This document shows, piece by piece, positions 35,454-46,806 of a stretch of 64,000 bases of DNA. Under the pieces are notes generated by a model. The model saw only the letters and a list, made by a program, of their open reading frames with translations. It did no database searches and had not been told where the DNA came from. Position numbers and translations under genes: made by a program. Every line of letters starts with the position of its first letter. Within the stretch, counting starts at the first letter, position 1. The stretch comes from Pyronema omphalodes. Lineage: Eukaryota > Ascomycota > Pezizomycetes > Pezizales > Pyronemataceae. The stretch lies in NCBI GenBank assembly GCA_024516155.1, contig JAJJXM010000037.1, positions 434,001 to 498,000 of the forward strand, given 5' to 3'.

Positions 35454-36785
35454 ACAGGATTTGCATGCTTGGTCACTCGGATGTGTAGTTTGTCACAATG
35501 CGTCATATTTTTATTTAGATTTAAATGCAGTATTTATACTCCTAAACCATCTTTACACCTTTGTCAAGTATAATAGACGCGTGAAATGCTTTTGATGCAA
35601 GACATGGCTTGCGTTGAAGCTGACTTTCGCTGCTTTCTGTAGCACACGATACCCATTCGTGTCAGGCATTTTTTTTTTTGAAACACTTCCATCAGTTATC
35701 TCGGGAAATGTCTTCAAATATGAATGTATTGCTGAACAAAATATGCTGTACAGTTTAGTCAATATGTCTGAACTTCTGGAGTTGATCAGAGTAGGAGCGC
35801 TATCCACTCTGGTTAGCTAGCATAAACAACGAATCATATCCCATGAATTAGATAGTCACGTTTCATAAAATCTGAAGGCAGTTTGTTTTTTTTTACGCCA
35901 GGTATCTTTACTAGTTACGCGAAACCTCTGTCTCAAACATATCAAGTCTGCAACCCATATGGCGCGTACACACATGGTGACGCGACACATGGGTTGAGGT
36001 ACCGCTGTTGTTTAGGGTTATCGGCGATAGGCCATAGCTCATCGGCGTTAGGCGTGTCGGTGACAACGGACAACCCCAACGGCGATGCATTTTTTCCCCC
36101 ACAAAGTTCCTTGGCAGTATGCATCGAATTAGATTTTCTTTCAGATTTTCGGCGATGTTTATCAGTTTATCGGTGTTAAGCTTGATGACTGAGCGGTATG
36201 ACCATACTCGCCAGCGCGTAATCACTCGGTCGATGAACATGGAGTTAAAAAGCGCGCTGTGGCATTAGATAAGAACAATTAATACGCTAATCCGTTCCAA
36301 GAAATGTATTTTGGAGACATCGTAGTTCATCTGCATTCCAAGAGAATTGTACACCCCCTTCACAACTTCGCGATTTAAACGATATATAGCATTTCGGTGA
36401 CTAAAACGGATTATTATACTGAAAGGGCTAATTGAAAATGCGGATTTCTGCATAGTTTGAATACATCGTACTACGTTTGGAGGCCAAAGCTGCGACAATC
36501 ACTCGGCGGATGCATCGCCTTTACGCATCGGACATAACACCGCGTGGCAATTGGTACACAATATTCCTAATCACAATGTTTTTATGAATTCTCCGATGCG
36601 GTGGTTGATATACCCGAATACCTCTAGAGCAACAATTATAACCAATATTAACACTTATAGTTCTTAATCCTCCATAAATCATATATATACTCTCACTCCC
36701 TCCTTCTTGCCATGAATATCATTACTCACGGCATCGGAACAACAACACTACAATAGATCAAATTCTCAGAATCAACAACACTAAA
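35454..36785. promoter_or_regulatory. Intergenic region upstream of SDR with clustered TCGGCG/TCGGTG motifs
   Basis: 1.3 kb without a gene. A dense group of related sites lies at 36019-36181: TTATCGGCGATAG, CATCGGCGTTAG, GTCGGTGAC, AACGGCGATG, TTTCGGCGATG and TATCGGTGTTAAG. An imperfect hairpin (CAACCCATATGGCGCG ... CGCGACACATGGGTTG) lies at 35949-35994. Close to the gene, ATATATATAC at about 36683 may be a TATA-like element. Confidence 0.55.
36019..36181 (+). promoter_or_regulatory. Cluster of six TCGGCG/TCGGTG elements
   Basis: Six copies or close variants in 163 bp, all on the same strand, about 600-770 bp upstream of the SDR start. This is the densest group in the window. Confidence 0.5.
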
Positions 36786-37694
36786 ATGACTAATACCACC
36801 GCTTTTAAAGTCTGGCTCATCACCGCCTGCTCCTCCGGTTTCGGCCGCGAGATGACCCTTGCCGCCCTCGCTCGTGGCGACAAGGTCATTGCCACCGCTC
36901 GAGACCCCAAGAAACTTTCCGAGCTTGCGGAGCGCGGTGCAACCACCATGGCCCTCGATGTCACCTCCTCCGACGAGGTCTTGAAGGGTGTTATCGCCGA
37001 GGCTGTTAATGTCTATGGGCGTATCGATGTGCTAGTCAATAATGCCGGATATATTCTGCAGGGTGCAGTTGAGGAGTGCAGGTAACTACTTTCTATTACG
37101 TTTCGATGAATCTCGCTAACATTGAGAAATAGCTCTAAGGAGATTTTCGATCAGTTCAATACCAATGTCTTCGGTGCTCTTGCTGTTCTTCGCGCTGTTT
37201 TACCCTATATGCGTGCTCGCCGCTCTGGTGTTATCGCAAATATGGGTTCCATCGGAGGCTGGAACGGCCATGTTAACGCCGGCTTGTACTGCAGCTCCAA
37301 GTTCGCCCTGGCTGCTTTGTCGATGTCCTTGAAGGGGGAGTTGGAGCATCTCGGAATTGAGGTGACCTGTATTGAGCCTGGTTACTTCCGGACCAACTTC
37401 CTTAGCTCTGGACATCGCAATAAGGCCGAGAATGAGATTCAAGATTACGCCGATGCTACCGAACCGGTTGCGAAGGGGCTTGATGCGTACAATAAGAATC
37501 AGCCCGGTGATCCGGTTAAGGGCGCGAAGGTTATTGTAGAGGCGTTGAGTGGAGATTATGGAAAGAAGTTGCCGGCAAGGTTGGCGTTGGGAAGCGATGC
37601 TGTGAAGTTTATTGATGGGGTTATCGAGAATTCTAGGACTACCTTGGAGGAGTGGGCGCCATTGGTCAGGAACACCGATTGCGGAGACGTTTAA
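36786..37694 (+). CDS. Short-chain dehydrogenase/reductase, 285 aa, 2 exons
   Basis: Deduced exons are 36786-37081 and 37133-37694. It is a classical SDR: cofactor motif ITACSSGFGRE near residues 12-22, DVTSSDEV, NNAG near 87-90, the catalytic Ser in NMGSIGGW, and the catalytic Tyr/Lys in YCSSK. The usual TGxxxGxG glycine is replaced by Ala at its first position (TACSSGFG), a tolerated variant in this subfamily. It resembles the fungal and bacterial NADP-dependent oxidoreductases of about 280 residues annotated as retinol-dehydrogenase-like. In the cluster it could reduce the aldehyde or a ketone of the polyketide (inference). The ATG follows ACACTAAA. The C-terminus ends LVRNTDCGDV with no targeting signal. 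Confidence 0.9.
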
Positions 37695-37794
37695 ACACGT
37701 TTAGCTCTTGATGGTTTCAGGAAGCATATGATGTGGAAAATAGAGTTATGTGCTAGCGCTGGATGATATGTAAGATGTGATTCATATTGAAATA

Positions 37795-39009
37795 TTAGAG
37801 AGATAAAGTAATTTTTCCTGTACGCTTGTCCTGCTCAACTATGATCTGACGGCCACTATTCTGCTCCGCAGCACGTGTTTCTCTTCTTTTCCGTTTCTTT
37901 GCACGGATCTCTTCAATTTTATCCTCAATCTCATCTGCTAACCATAAATCTCTAGCCTTACCCATTGGCATGGACATGAATAACCGAGCTTTCTTGAGAT
38001 CATACATAACGTTCCATGCGGCAACCATTTCTTCGTCGACAAGATAGTGGTAGAAATGTTTCACTAGAGACACAGCTCCGGATAAAAGCTCGTCAGCTTC
38101 TTTTGTGTACTTAAAAGTTTCCGTCGATGTCCTTCGTCTTTTCCTAATATTTATGCCTTCTACCGCCGGAGTAGAACTGAGGCCCCCTACTTCGGCCTCA
38201 GAATCAGCATCAGAAATTTCATCAGGGGCCGGCACGCCTCGATTAACCGATGCAGGCGTTTGAGGAGTCGGCAGTGGCCTCGAATCTAACTGGACATCTG
38301 GTAGTGATTGGGAGTCATCGACATCGGGCGAACCTAGATCAACATTCCATCCAGGTGTTGCCGGGGTTGTCAATCCCATCTGAGAAGTCTGCCGTGAAGG
38401 AAACGAGCCAGATTGTTTTTCCGAATGTAGAGTACCGTTAAACAATCTAAGAAGCTCATCGTAGGATTCAAGGGGTCTGCCCCTGTATTTCTTACATCTT
38501 GGATTTACCTAACACAAATATTAGTATGGAAGTCCAGTTCGAGTAATATACGAGACCCACTTACCGCAAATATGCGTTGCCATACAGCAGAATCCGCAAT
38601 GATGCATCTGTTGGTAGCATCCCAGGTAGCTCCTGGGAAATTCTTGGCGAATAAAAAGTCCTCGAGATCTTTCTTAATCTGTAATAGAAGTCAGCATTTT
38701 TTTTCTTCCACAGTAAGATATGATTTGTGGTTGCCCTACGTTTCCAACTTTGGTCTTGACCTGTCTCGGTTCAAGGTTCAGCGGGCCGCCATCGGGGTTA
38801 ATCTCCTTCTCGTTGATCTCTTTTGTAGCGCGCTCATAAGATCCGCGAATGAATGCCCCTTCGCTGCTGCGCTTCCCTAGCGCAACCTCTTCAAGTAGTA
38901 TATCAATCAATCTCTTCGTCATTTTTGAATCCCAGACAGCAGGAGGAGGCTTGGAGTTATCGTTGGCCTTAGGAGTGGTTCGAGACTGTGTCGTGCAAAT
39001 AGAAGACAT
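37795..39009 (-). CDS. Myb/SANT-like domain protein (Harbinger-associated type), 365 aa, 3 exons
   Basis: Deduced exons on the minus strand are 39009-38740, 38678-38565 and 38508-37795. Residues of about 22-150 match the plan of the Myb/SANT-like DNA-binding domain found with PIF/Harbinger transposases and in many fungal proteins. It starts VWDSKMTKRLIDILLEEV, then has the EPRQVKTK segment, GATWDATNRCIIADSAVWQ, and the closing PRCKKYRGRPLESYDEL. A Ser/Pro-rich linker follows, then a basic KRRRTS patch, a helical region, and a KKRKRRETRA nuclear-signal-like run. It is convergent with the SDR, with only 100 bp between the stop codons. It is probably a transposon-derived or domesticated DNA-binding protein rather than a pathway enzyme. 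Whether it regulates the cluster is unknown. Confidence 0.8.
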
Positions 39010-39918
39010 GACTTTTGTTTTCGTTGATTCGATAGCAGATGTTTGACGCGGTATTTGACGCAGCGAAGGTATGAAGCGCAGTCGTAGAGGTGAGAGTGGT
39101 TATGGTAACAAGCGATTAGCCGCCCTAGGCATAACAACGCGTGTTCACAGCTCAGGTGAGTATAAAGTGCATGTTAATACAGATCCGGTGATAATACCGT
39201 TGATTGTATGACACCAGAAAACTGTTGCACTTGCCATGATGGTCGGACGTAAATGGGGATTTCGGCACGGGTCCTCCGGTAAACTGTTGGCGTTTCGATC
39301 CAGAGATATACTTTGCAGGACCTTTCAGTATCGATCGCGAACAATTTTATCACATGATTTTGCGTTGTTGTAAGGCTTTATTAGTATGCACGCTTATGTC
39401 AGCGTATTTTCCTATTTGTATGAATCATGAACACTGAAAACATAAAATATTAACTATAACTTTGTAGTTTACATTTACTTCTTATCTGTGTGTAAATTAA
39501 TTCCTGCCTCCGGTGCCAACACCAACAATGTGGAGTGATGTCCCTTGATGGCCAATATTATAGGGCGAATGGTATATCAAATGTACACAGTGCATCGCCA
39601 AGCCATTTGGCAAACCATTTTTAGCCACTAATAAAATTATATAGGCAAAAGTCTTTTCACTAGACATTTCGAGAAAGCAACTGCCCTAAGATGCATAAAT
39701 AAATAATCCTCGGGATTCACCGCCCGCGTTATGCACCCTGATGTCAAATCTCAATTTTCGAATACCAGGATCCGAGTAACAAACATCAGCCCCGATAATG
39801 AATAACACGCAGATTTACTCCGAAAATTGGATATTCAACGGGATGTTAAATAGTTTTATATGCTGAACACATCTCATAGTGTCAACTGTACCACCTGTGC
39901 ACAGTCTCCGCCGCCAAC
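39010..39918. other. Intergenic, divergent promoter region; no gene seen
   Basis: 909 bp between the Myb/SANT-like gene and the alpha/beta hydrolase. AT-rich, no TCGGCG motif, no convincing open frame. Confidence 0.6.
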
Positions 39919-41170
39919 ATGCGTTTTCTCCTCTTTATCCTCACATCTGTAACCTCGGTGCTGGCCGGTCCTTGGATCCAGGTCCCGCCCCTGGGATACG
40001 CCGAGAGCGTTGAACTTCCCCCCAAATCTCTCGGCCACAATAAGCGAGCCCTTACGAATGTCACCACTACCGAGACTACAGCCTGGGGTGCAACCTGTAC
40101 AGATCTTCATATTCCTATCTCCGTCGAACGCACAACCCCGTATACTCTTACCCTGGAAAACTATAACGTGAGCATTCTCTACGAAGCTGCAAAACGCCAT
40201 GTCCTGGTCTCCAATACCTACGAAATCGCCGGCCGTTTATGCATCCCCGCTCCTCGTCACCGTAAACGCAATCTCGAGGACACAATCCACGTTCTAGTTC
40301 ACGGTGCAACTTTCAATAAAATCATGTGGGACTTTCCCTACAAGCCTGAGAAGTATTCCTACACCAAGCGAGCCAACGAAGAGGGCTACACTACCTTCGC
40401 TTTCGACCTCGTGGGAGCCGGAAACAGCACATTCCCCAATGGTCTCATGGAAGCCAATACCGGAACCTTTGTTGAAGTTACGCACCAGGTCATTAAAAAG
40501 CTTCGTACCACAACCACTATCGGAAATAAGACTTGGAAGCGTATCATTTTCGGTGGATTCAGTATTGGCGGCATCGTTGCGAACTCGTTGGCTGAAAAGT
40601 ACCCTGCCGACGTGGATCTACTGCTGCTTCATGGAATTTCCTGGGATATTACCTGGATTTATCCCGCATTCCTGGCTGGACTACAAGCGAGTGCATCAAC
40701 GATTGATCCTCAGCGGTGGGGAGGCCTCGAGCCGTTTTATCAAACGCAAACGACAAGAGCAAGCAGACTTGCCGCATGCTTTTATGGCAATTATGAAGCT
40801 GAAATTACCGAGTGGGATTGGAGGTTGAGGGACTTCGATAGTCTTGGTGCTGCGTTGACGTTTACTTTTCATCTGGTAACGGCTCCGAAGTTTAAGGGGC
40901 CTGTTTTCTTGGGAATAGGCGAGAGTAAGTAATACGGAAGTTGGAAATGTCGAAAATGAGGCTAATTAGGTGGTCTGTTTAGATGATTCAACTTTTTGTG
41001 GAGGAGAGAAGTGCTCAACCGCTCCATATGATATTGTGAAGAGATTCCCGGAGGCGAAGGTTCACAACGTGAGGGTATATAAGGATACCGGGCATTTGGT
41101 GTTGCTTCATAAGACCGGACCACAGTTAATTGAGGATAGTCTGCGATTCTTGAAGGAGAATGGGTTTTAA
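39919..41170 (+). CDS. Secreted alpha/beta hydrolase, 397 aa, 2 exons
   Basis: Deduced exons are 39919-40924 and 40983-41170. Residues 1-16 (MRFLLFILTSVTSVLA) look like a cleavable signal peptide. The hydrolase fold shows VLVHGATFN (oxyanion-hole strand, near 125), the nucleophile Ser215 in GGFSIGG, and a C-terminal His in YKDTGHLVLLHK. A candidate Asp lies at the exon junction (GIGENDS). It matches the secreted fungal alpha/beta hydrolases of about 400 residues, and several N-x-S/T sites fit a secreted glycoprotein. Its substrate is unknown. Next to another signal-peptide enzyme it could act on an ester or lactone form of the product, or be a neighbour unrelated to the pathway. No TCGGCG site was found in its promoter. 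Confidence 0.85.
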
Positions 41171-42124
41171 AGCGGGTGGGATTGACTTGGAACACGAGTA
41201 AAATGCAAATTTGTGTATATTTTTGTAAAAAAAAAAAATAACATAGAACGTGGATATTGGTAAACGATTGTAGGCACATGTCGTGTACCAGTATCGCTTG
41301 AGAAATTCTAGTTGCCAAATATGAATTACGTTAGAATGCTTGCAGCGCACTTTAATATGAATACAACGTATTACAGCTACTGTGATGTTCGCGTATGATG
41401 GTGCCTGCGATCAGAATATCATAAGGCTGGAATTCCGCACAGGCCCGTCTTGGTTTGTTGGGCAAGAAAGCAACTATCGCGCTAACAAATACCAGTAGCG
41501 TGGCTAACTCTGAGGATTTACCCTGGTACTTTGCGCATGCGCGTGCCATGCAACCCGGTGAAATTCGTCACTTTTTTCCGGAACACGCCCATGTGCTCAA
41601 TACACTTACCTTGATGCCCAATATTGGAATAGCACGACCGACACGTATCACAGAATATTACTGCTGTTTTATCGAACATCATAAATTTCTGCAGTCCTCA
41701 GTTTTAGGCTACATAGAATAGCTGTGCTCGTCCCCACTTTCAAAGCTTCAGCTAAGAGATTGATATCCGCATTGTGAGGGTTAAATTTGTTAATTAACTC
41801 TATACTTTTAGGACTTCGGCTTCGGCGATGTGTACGAATAACGAATGATCTGAGGTAGATACAAAGTGAAAACATTTGCAACCATGCTAAGCGTGGCATA
41901 GGCTAAAGTCATTTTCAGGTACAATCCTGGTAACTGCGGTTCTATTTACTCGGATCCGGAATCATTTGCTTTTCCCACGACGTGTTTGGAATTGCAATAA
42001 TTGGATATAAAGCCTCAATTGAAAGAGCTATGTTTTTTCGCCATCATCTAACAGAGAAACAATCATTCGCTCTTGCGCTCTTTGTTTTCAAACCTCTTAT
42101 CACGGTCTTTACAACTGAATTCTA
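41171..42124. other. Intergenic; possible decayed open frame
   Basis: 954 bp. An 88-codon plus-strand frame at 41455-41721 has protein-like composition but no recognisable family and overlaps a minus-strand frame. A TTCGGCGATG site at 41821 lies about 300 bp before the next start. An A-run of 12 is at 41228. Confidence 0.45.
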
Positions 42125-43751
42125 ATGCGCCTTCTCCTCGTGGTGGCTGCTTTTGCTGGTATTTCCAGCGCCTTGCCAACGCAAGAATGCGTAAGTTAGA
42201 AGTAAATCCGACTAGTTACCATTTCTAATCATGTATACAGTGTACGCTTCTTTCCCAATTATACCCTACTAAAGTCTACGCCCCTGATGTAACTGCCTAC
42301 TCGACCGCCAACAAACGTTACTGGTCCTCGACCTGTTCCCTGGAGCCCAGCTGTTTCTTCGAACCTAATACTGTCTCCGAAGTTTCCGCCGCTGTGAAGA
42401 TTTTCTCCCAAAACAACTGCAAGTTTTCTGTCACTGCCGGCGGTCACTCGACCATCCCTGGTGCCGCGAACAACAACCGCGGTGTAACTGTCGCCATGGT
42501 AAACTTCCAGCAGCGTGAAATTGAGAATGCTACAAACATCATGCACGTGGGACCCGGAAACCGTTTCTATCAAGTATACGCTGAAATGGATAAGTACAAC
42601 AAAGTTGGTGTTTTGGGAAGATACGCACAAGTCGGTACAGGACTGCTGCTCGGTGCTGGACTCTCGTATCTCAACAACCAAGAAGGCCTAGGGGTTGATA
42701 ACGTCAAGGCTTATGAAGTTGTGCTGGCGAATGGAACGGTTGTTACTGCTTCTAGTAGCAGAAACCAGGATCTTTTCAAGGCAATGAAGGGTGGTGGTGA
42801 TAACTTTGGTGTGGTGACACGGTATGATCTGCAGCTTTATGATCGTCCCGCAAACGTGCTTGGTGGGTTGATCACCTATGGTGAATCAGGGATGGCAGCG
42901 CTAGAGGACTTGACTTATGATTACCATGTCAATGTCGCACCAAATGATCATCGGACTCATGTTCTTCCCAACTGGGGATATAACGCTGCTACTGGACTAC
43001 GAGAAGCGTTTGTGCCGGTGTTTTACAACAAGGATGTTTCCGTTCTTCCGCCATCGTTGAAAGGTTGGGCAGATGCTCCGACTGTCAAAAACACGGTCCG
43101 CAGAACCAACTCAATCTCAGCACTGTCACTTGAAAACAACGAGGGCTATGGTAATGGGCTTGTGTAAGTGATTAATTTGTATTTCATTCATAGAATGCCT
43201 TGCTAATGAACATAGTCAAGAGCAGCGTACATTCACCGTTTACGCCAACAAGCAATTCTTCCACGATGTCAACGCACTTTACCTAGAGTGGTCCAAGAAA
43301 TACCGACACATCGAAGGCTTCTACACGCTCCACTGCAACATGCCCATTACCTCTCACGCTGTCGCACAGGGTATTAGAAAGGGTGGTAACTCACTTGGTC
43401 TTGCTGGTTCAAAGAACCACACTCTGTCAGTACTATACTTCGGCCTCAGCTTCAAGAACCTTGCCGACACTGCCGCTGTCTTCCCTGCGCATGATGAGTT
43501 TGTTGAGAGTGTAAAAAAGATTGCTAGTGATCGTGGAATCCTTCATAGATATATGTAAGTCAACAATAACCAGGTCCGGAAAGAAACCCGGCTAATCTTT
43601 GACTAGTATGTGGAACTATTCGGCGTACAATCAGAAAGTCATTGAAGGATATGGGCCAGAGAGTGTGGCGTTTTTAAAGAAAGTTAGTGAGAAGTATGAT
43701 CCTACTGGGGTATTCTTGAGGCTTGTTGGGGGACAAAAGTTACCCGCGTAG
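42125..43751 (+). CDS. Secreted FAD-linked oxidase (berberine-bridge-like), 490 aa, 4 exons
   Basis: Deduced exons are 42125-42190, 42241-43163, 43216-43554 and 43607-43751. Exon 1 is short and encodes a signal peptide (MRLLLVVAAFAGISSALP). The FAD-binding type 4 fold has SVTAGGHSTIPGA, whose His is the usual covalent flavin site, then GLGVDNVKAYEVVLANG and GGGDNFGVVT. The second covalent Cys of berberine-bridge enzymes is not seen (GAGLSYLNNQ in its region), so a single linkage is expected. The C-terminal NYSAYNQK and KYDPTGVFLR match the family end. Such enzymes oxidise alcohols or couple phenols using oxygen. In fungal clusters they often perform late steps, so a late oxidation outside the cytosol is plausible here (inference). 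Confidence 0.88.
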
Positions 43752-44053
43752 CATGTAGATATGGATGATTAGTTGCTGGATATCTGGTTTCAATCTGTTT
43801 CTGTTTTTCTATGTTTTAATTTGGCGAGGTAAAAGTATTGTCATGTTCAATTTGAAAAGGTAAAAATTACGGAATAATTTAAGAAAATGATAGCGAATGA
43901 ACTACTCCGTCAACGATGATATTGCACTACATTAATTGAATCGAATAGACATGAAACGTTTTAGGAAACTAAGCCAGTATCTGGTCATTCATTAGTATAG
44001 AGTGGCTAAAGCATAATAGGGGTGCAAGCGATGTACTACTTACCATTAAATCC
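43752..44053. other. Convergent intergenic spacer, nothing recognised
   Basis: About 300 bp of AT-rich DNA between the stop codons of two convergent genes. It marks the likely right edge of the biosynthetic cluster. Confidence 0.6.
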
Positions 44054-46806
44054 CTAGTGGTCAGACAAAGGGTACAGGTTCTTCGTCAATCTCTTGAGAA
44101 CAGCCGGCGTTTCAGGACGTAACTTCTTCATGTAGTCGTATGTTTTTCCTTTAATGCATGCTTCATGCAGACCAATGAGATTACAGGAGTCGACTTTGAA
44201 CAAATTTGCAAATTCTTCCTTCCACAGAGCCCTTTCCTCGCTAGTTTTGCAGTTATGAAACCCATAATCAAATTTGACTGCATGGGATGATGGAATATCG
44301 TTGTCTGACAGAGCGAATTCGATCAGGCGGTATACTGAGGGATGACTACGCTGAGGATGTAAACCTAATATGGCACCACGGGACTTCCAGTGAATCACGG
44401 CACTATTCAAGCCCACGTTATCTGCGAGTCTATCCAAAGAACCAGTAAGATATGCTTCGTGAAACTGCTCGAAAGTTGTCAGGTCAAAAAGTTGTTTGTA
44501 GAACAATGCCAGCTGATGTTCCTCCATGGTATTACTGCAAGCAAAGAACCCGAATATTCTCCACAAATCCCATCGGTCCCCTGGACCTGGATTGAATCCG
44601 CACTGAATTATGCCATAGAAAATACCGATTGTATATTTGGATGGGGTTGGCTCTTTCATGTTTTCGCCGCGGTCTGATAGAGGTAAATAGCTTTGCATCT
44701 TTTGGACAATCCTGTCGACCATAGGGACACGACTAGTTTTTCTTGAAACAATATCTTTGTTGCTCAGAAACCATTCATAATATCCCCCACGGCCCTCCAA
44801 TGGTATACTTTCGAAAGTTTCGCATATCTTTTCGGCGAGTATGTCTTTTGTCCACCATTCGTGGAGTGCTTCGGCATCAACGTCTAACTTTGTACAGCGC
44901 TGGTATAAACCTAACAACATGGAGCGCTCTTCTGCTGACGCAGTTGCGAATCCGTAATCACGAAAGGCGTCATTTTCGGGACACAAGTCGCTGAAGCAGG
45001 CGTCAACAAGGTAATTCGCCGATGTCGGTGGAATCGTACAAGAGAATTTGTGAGAGTTATCATGTTTCATACAATATTTATTGCAGTACCATGATTTACG
45101 ACAATGTGGACAAGGGTAAGGTGCCGCAGCCTCTTCATCGTTACAGCCAGCACATATGCGACGCGATGTGCTAGGACCCGGATCACTAGCAGTTCATATT
45201 AGTGTATGGGGTGAACGTAATCTCGGCAACTTACCGGTTCTGGTTTGCGGTGGCTGAGACTTGGTCAAAACTATGTTCATCTCCAGAATCCCTTAAAGGC
45301 CAATTATTGAATATTGGTGCCAGTGCCTCATCCAACGACATTGGTTGATTAAATATGCCACGAATCCTCTCCCAGGGGTCTTTACTTGAATTGGAAGCAG
45401 TGGTATCTTTTGGTAATGTCTCATTCGAGTCGGTTTTAGAAATTCTCGAAACCGGATCAGGCTTTAATGGTTGTCGTTGAATATACTTTCTCTTGGTGAG
45501 CGTTGATAAAGACTCTTCTAGTGACTGACAGATGAGCTCAGCAGTGCTTAGCAAAGTTTTTAGAACTGATGGATTATTTGGAATCATCCATCCCGTGTAT
45601 TGCTTCCGATGTGCGTCTCTAGCCCGGAATTTGCCAGAGTAATGGAGGAACATGTTGCATAGAAAGCATGGCAACCTGCTGCATCCGATGAATCGAGTAG
45701 GAGTCTTCGACCTTGACATCAAATGTACCGCTAGTTCCACCTCCGCATGAACATATAAAGGCTTCTGACAAAGAATCCGGAACATTCTTTCCTTATTTTT
45801 GTCTGACGGGCATCCGCTGGAACTGCAACCTTCCGTGAAAGATGACAGTAACCTCTCGAGTGACTCTGCTGGAGGTTTCATTGTCGTGGAGATGGTGGTT
45901 GAAACCGCCTCAACTGTAACGATACTGAATTCTTCGATGAATTTGATGCCGAGAAAAATTTTAAGCGTAGTTTCACGATATTGAGCCAGTTTTTGTATCT
46001 GTTGATATAACTTCTCGCCTCCGGGGATCTTCTCAGATTTCGTAAGACAGTGCTTAAGGCATTGATGATGTTGAAGCTCGTAGCAAGCCGTTATAAAGGA
46101 AACTGTTTCGTCCAGTCGCGTAGAAGGAATCCTCAATTCGTTCAAGGATCGTGTACAACTTTCTAATAAATTACGAAGACTCTGTAGGGCTGCTTTTATA
46201 TGGTCTGCGTGTGAGGCCTCTGTGTATGAACCGTTGGTTTCCATTTCCTCGGTGGAAATCGCTAGTTGCTTATCATATGGAACGCTAATTCGTAATTTGC
46301 ATGTATCTCTTAGTCGACGCTGCATTCCTATCGGTGTTTTGCTGGCGATGACAAAATGCAGATCTTGTCGCTTCATTTGTAGGATATTTGCGAATAGTGA
46401 TTCGAAGCCAATATCTATGTGTACAATCGAGATGAATATCGGGCTACTGAATCATCAAAGAATGTAAGGTATACTTACTAGTCTGGCTGTTCCCAATAAG
46501 ATTGATAATCTGCTGTATAATATCCATATTTTGCGTTGGTACCGTGCCATTCAAGGCGACAATAAATCGTAGCGAATTTTTAACTCTGTCCTCTTCCATG
46601 CCGACAGCCGTGACTTGATCGGTATTTTTTTCCGTCGCTACGAGAAATGCTAATGCATCGAGAAGATCTTGTTGTGCGATCTCAACCTCAGTCAAAGGCT
46701 GGAGTGATATTTGGTTCAATTCCCCCTTGTTATCAGATTCGGAATATTGACCCAGTTGGTGGAGAGCACAAGCCAGTTTAGCCAGTCGGTGGGTTTTTGA
46801 ATCCAT
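44054..46806 (-). CDS. Deaminase-like (OTT_1508 type) plus MYND zinc-finger fusion protein, 879 aa, 3 exons
   Basis: Deduced exons on the minus strand are 46806-46479, 46414-45235 and 45185-44054. The first 320 or so residues are helical and unassigned. A deaminase-fold zinc signature follows: HAE at about 332-334 and PCFLC near 358-362 (spacing about 27), with the flanking IGCSR. This matches the fungal OTT_1508-like deaminase family. A MYND finger occupies about 514-552 (C-x2-C, C-x2-C, YC-x3-C, H-x3-H, final C). The last 320 residues are unassigned. MYND fingers usually bind proteins. The deaminase family is thought to descend from bacterial toxin-type nucleic-acid deaminases, but its fungal substrate is unknown. 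The exon 1/2 junction is the least certain; a shifted donor would add a few residues. Confidence 0.8.

Noticed and set aside
41455..41721. 88-codon plus-strand frame between the hydrolase and the FAD-linked oxidase
   Set aside because: Composition is protein-like but no family or splice partner is visible, and the opposite strand is also open.
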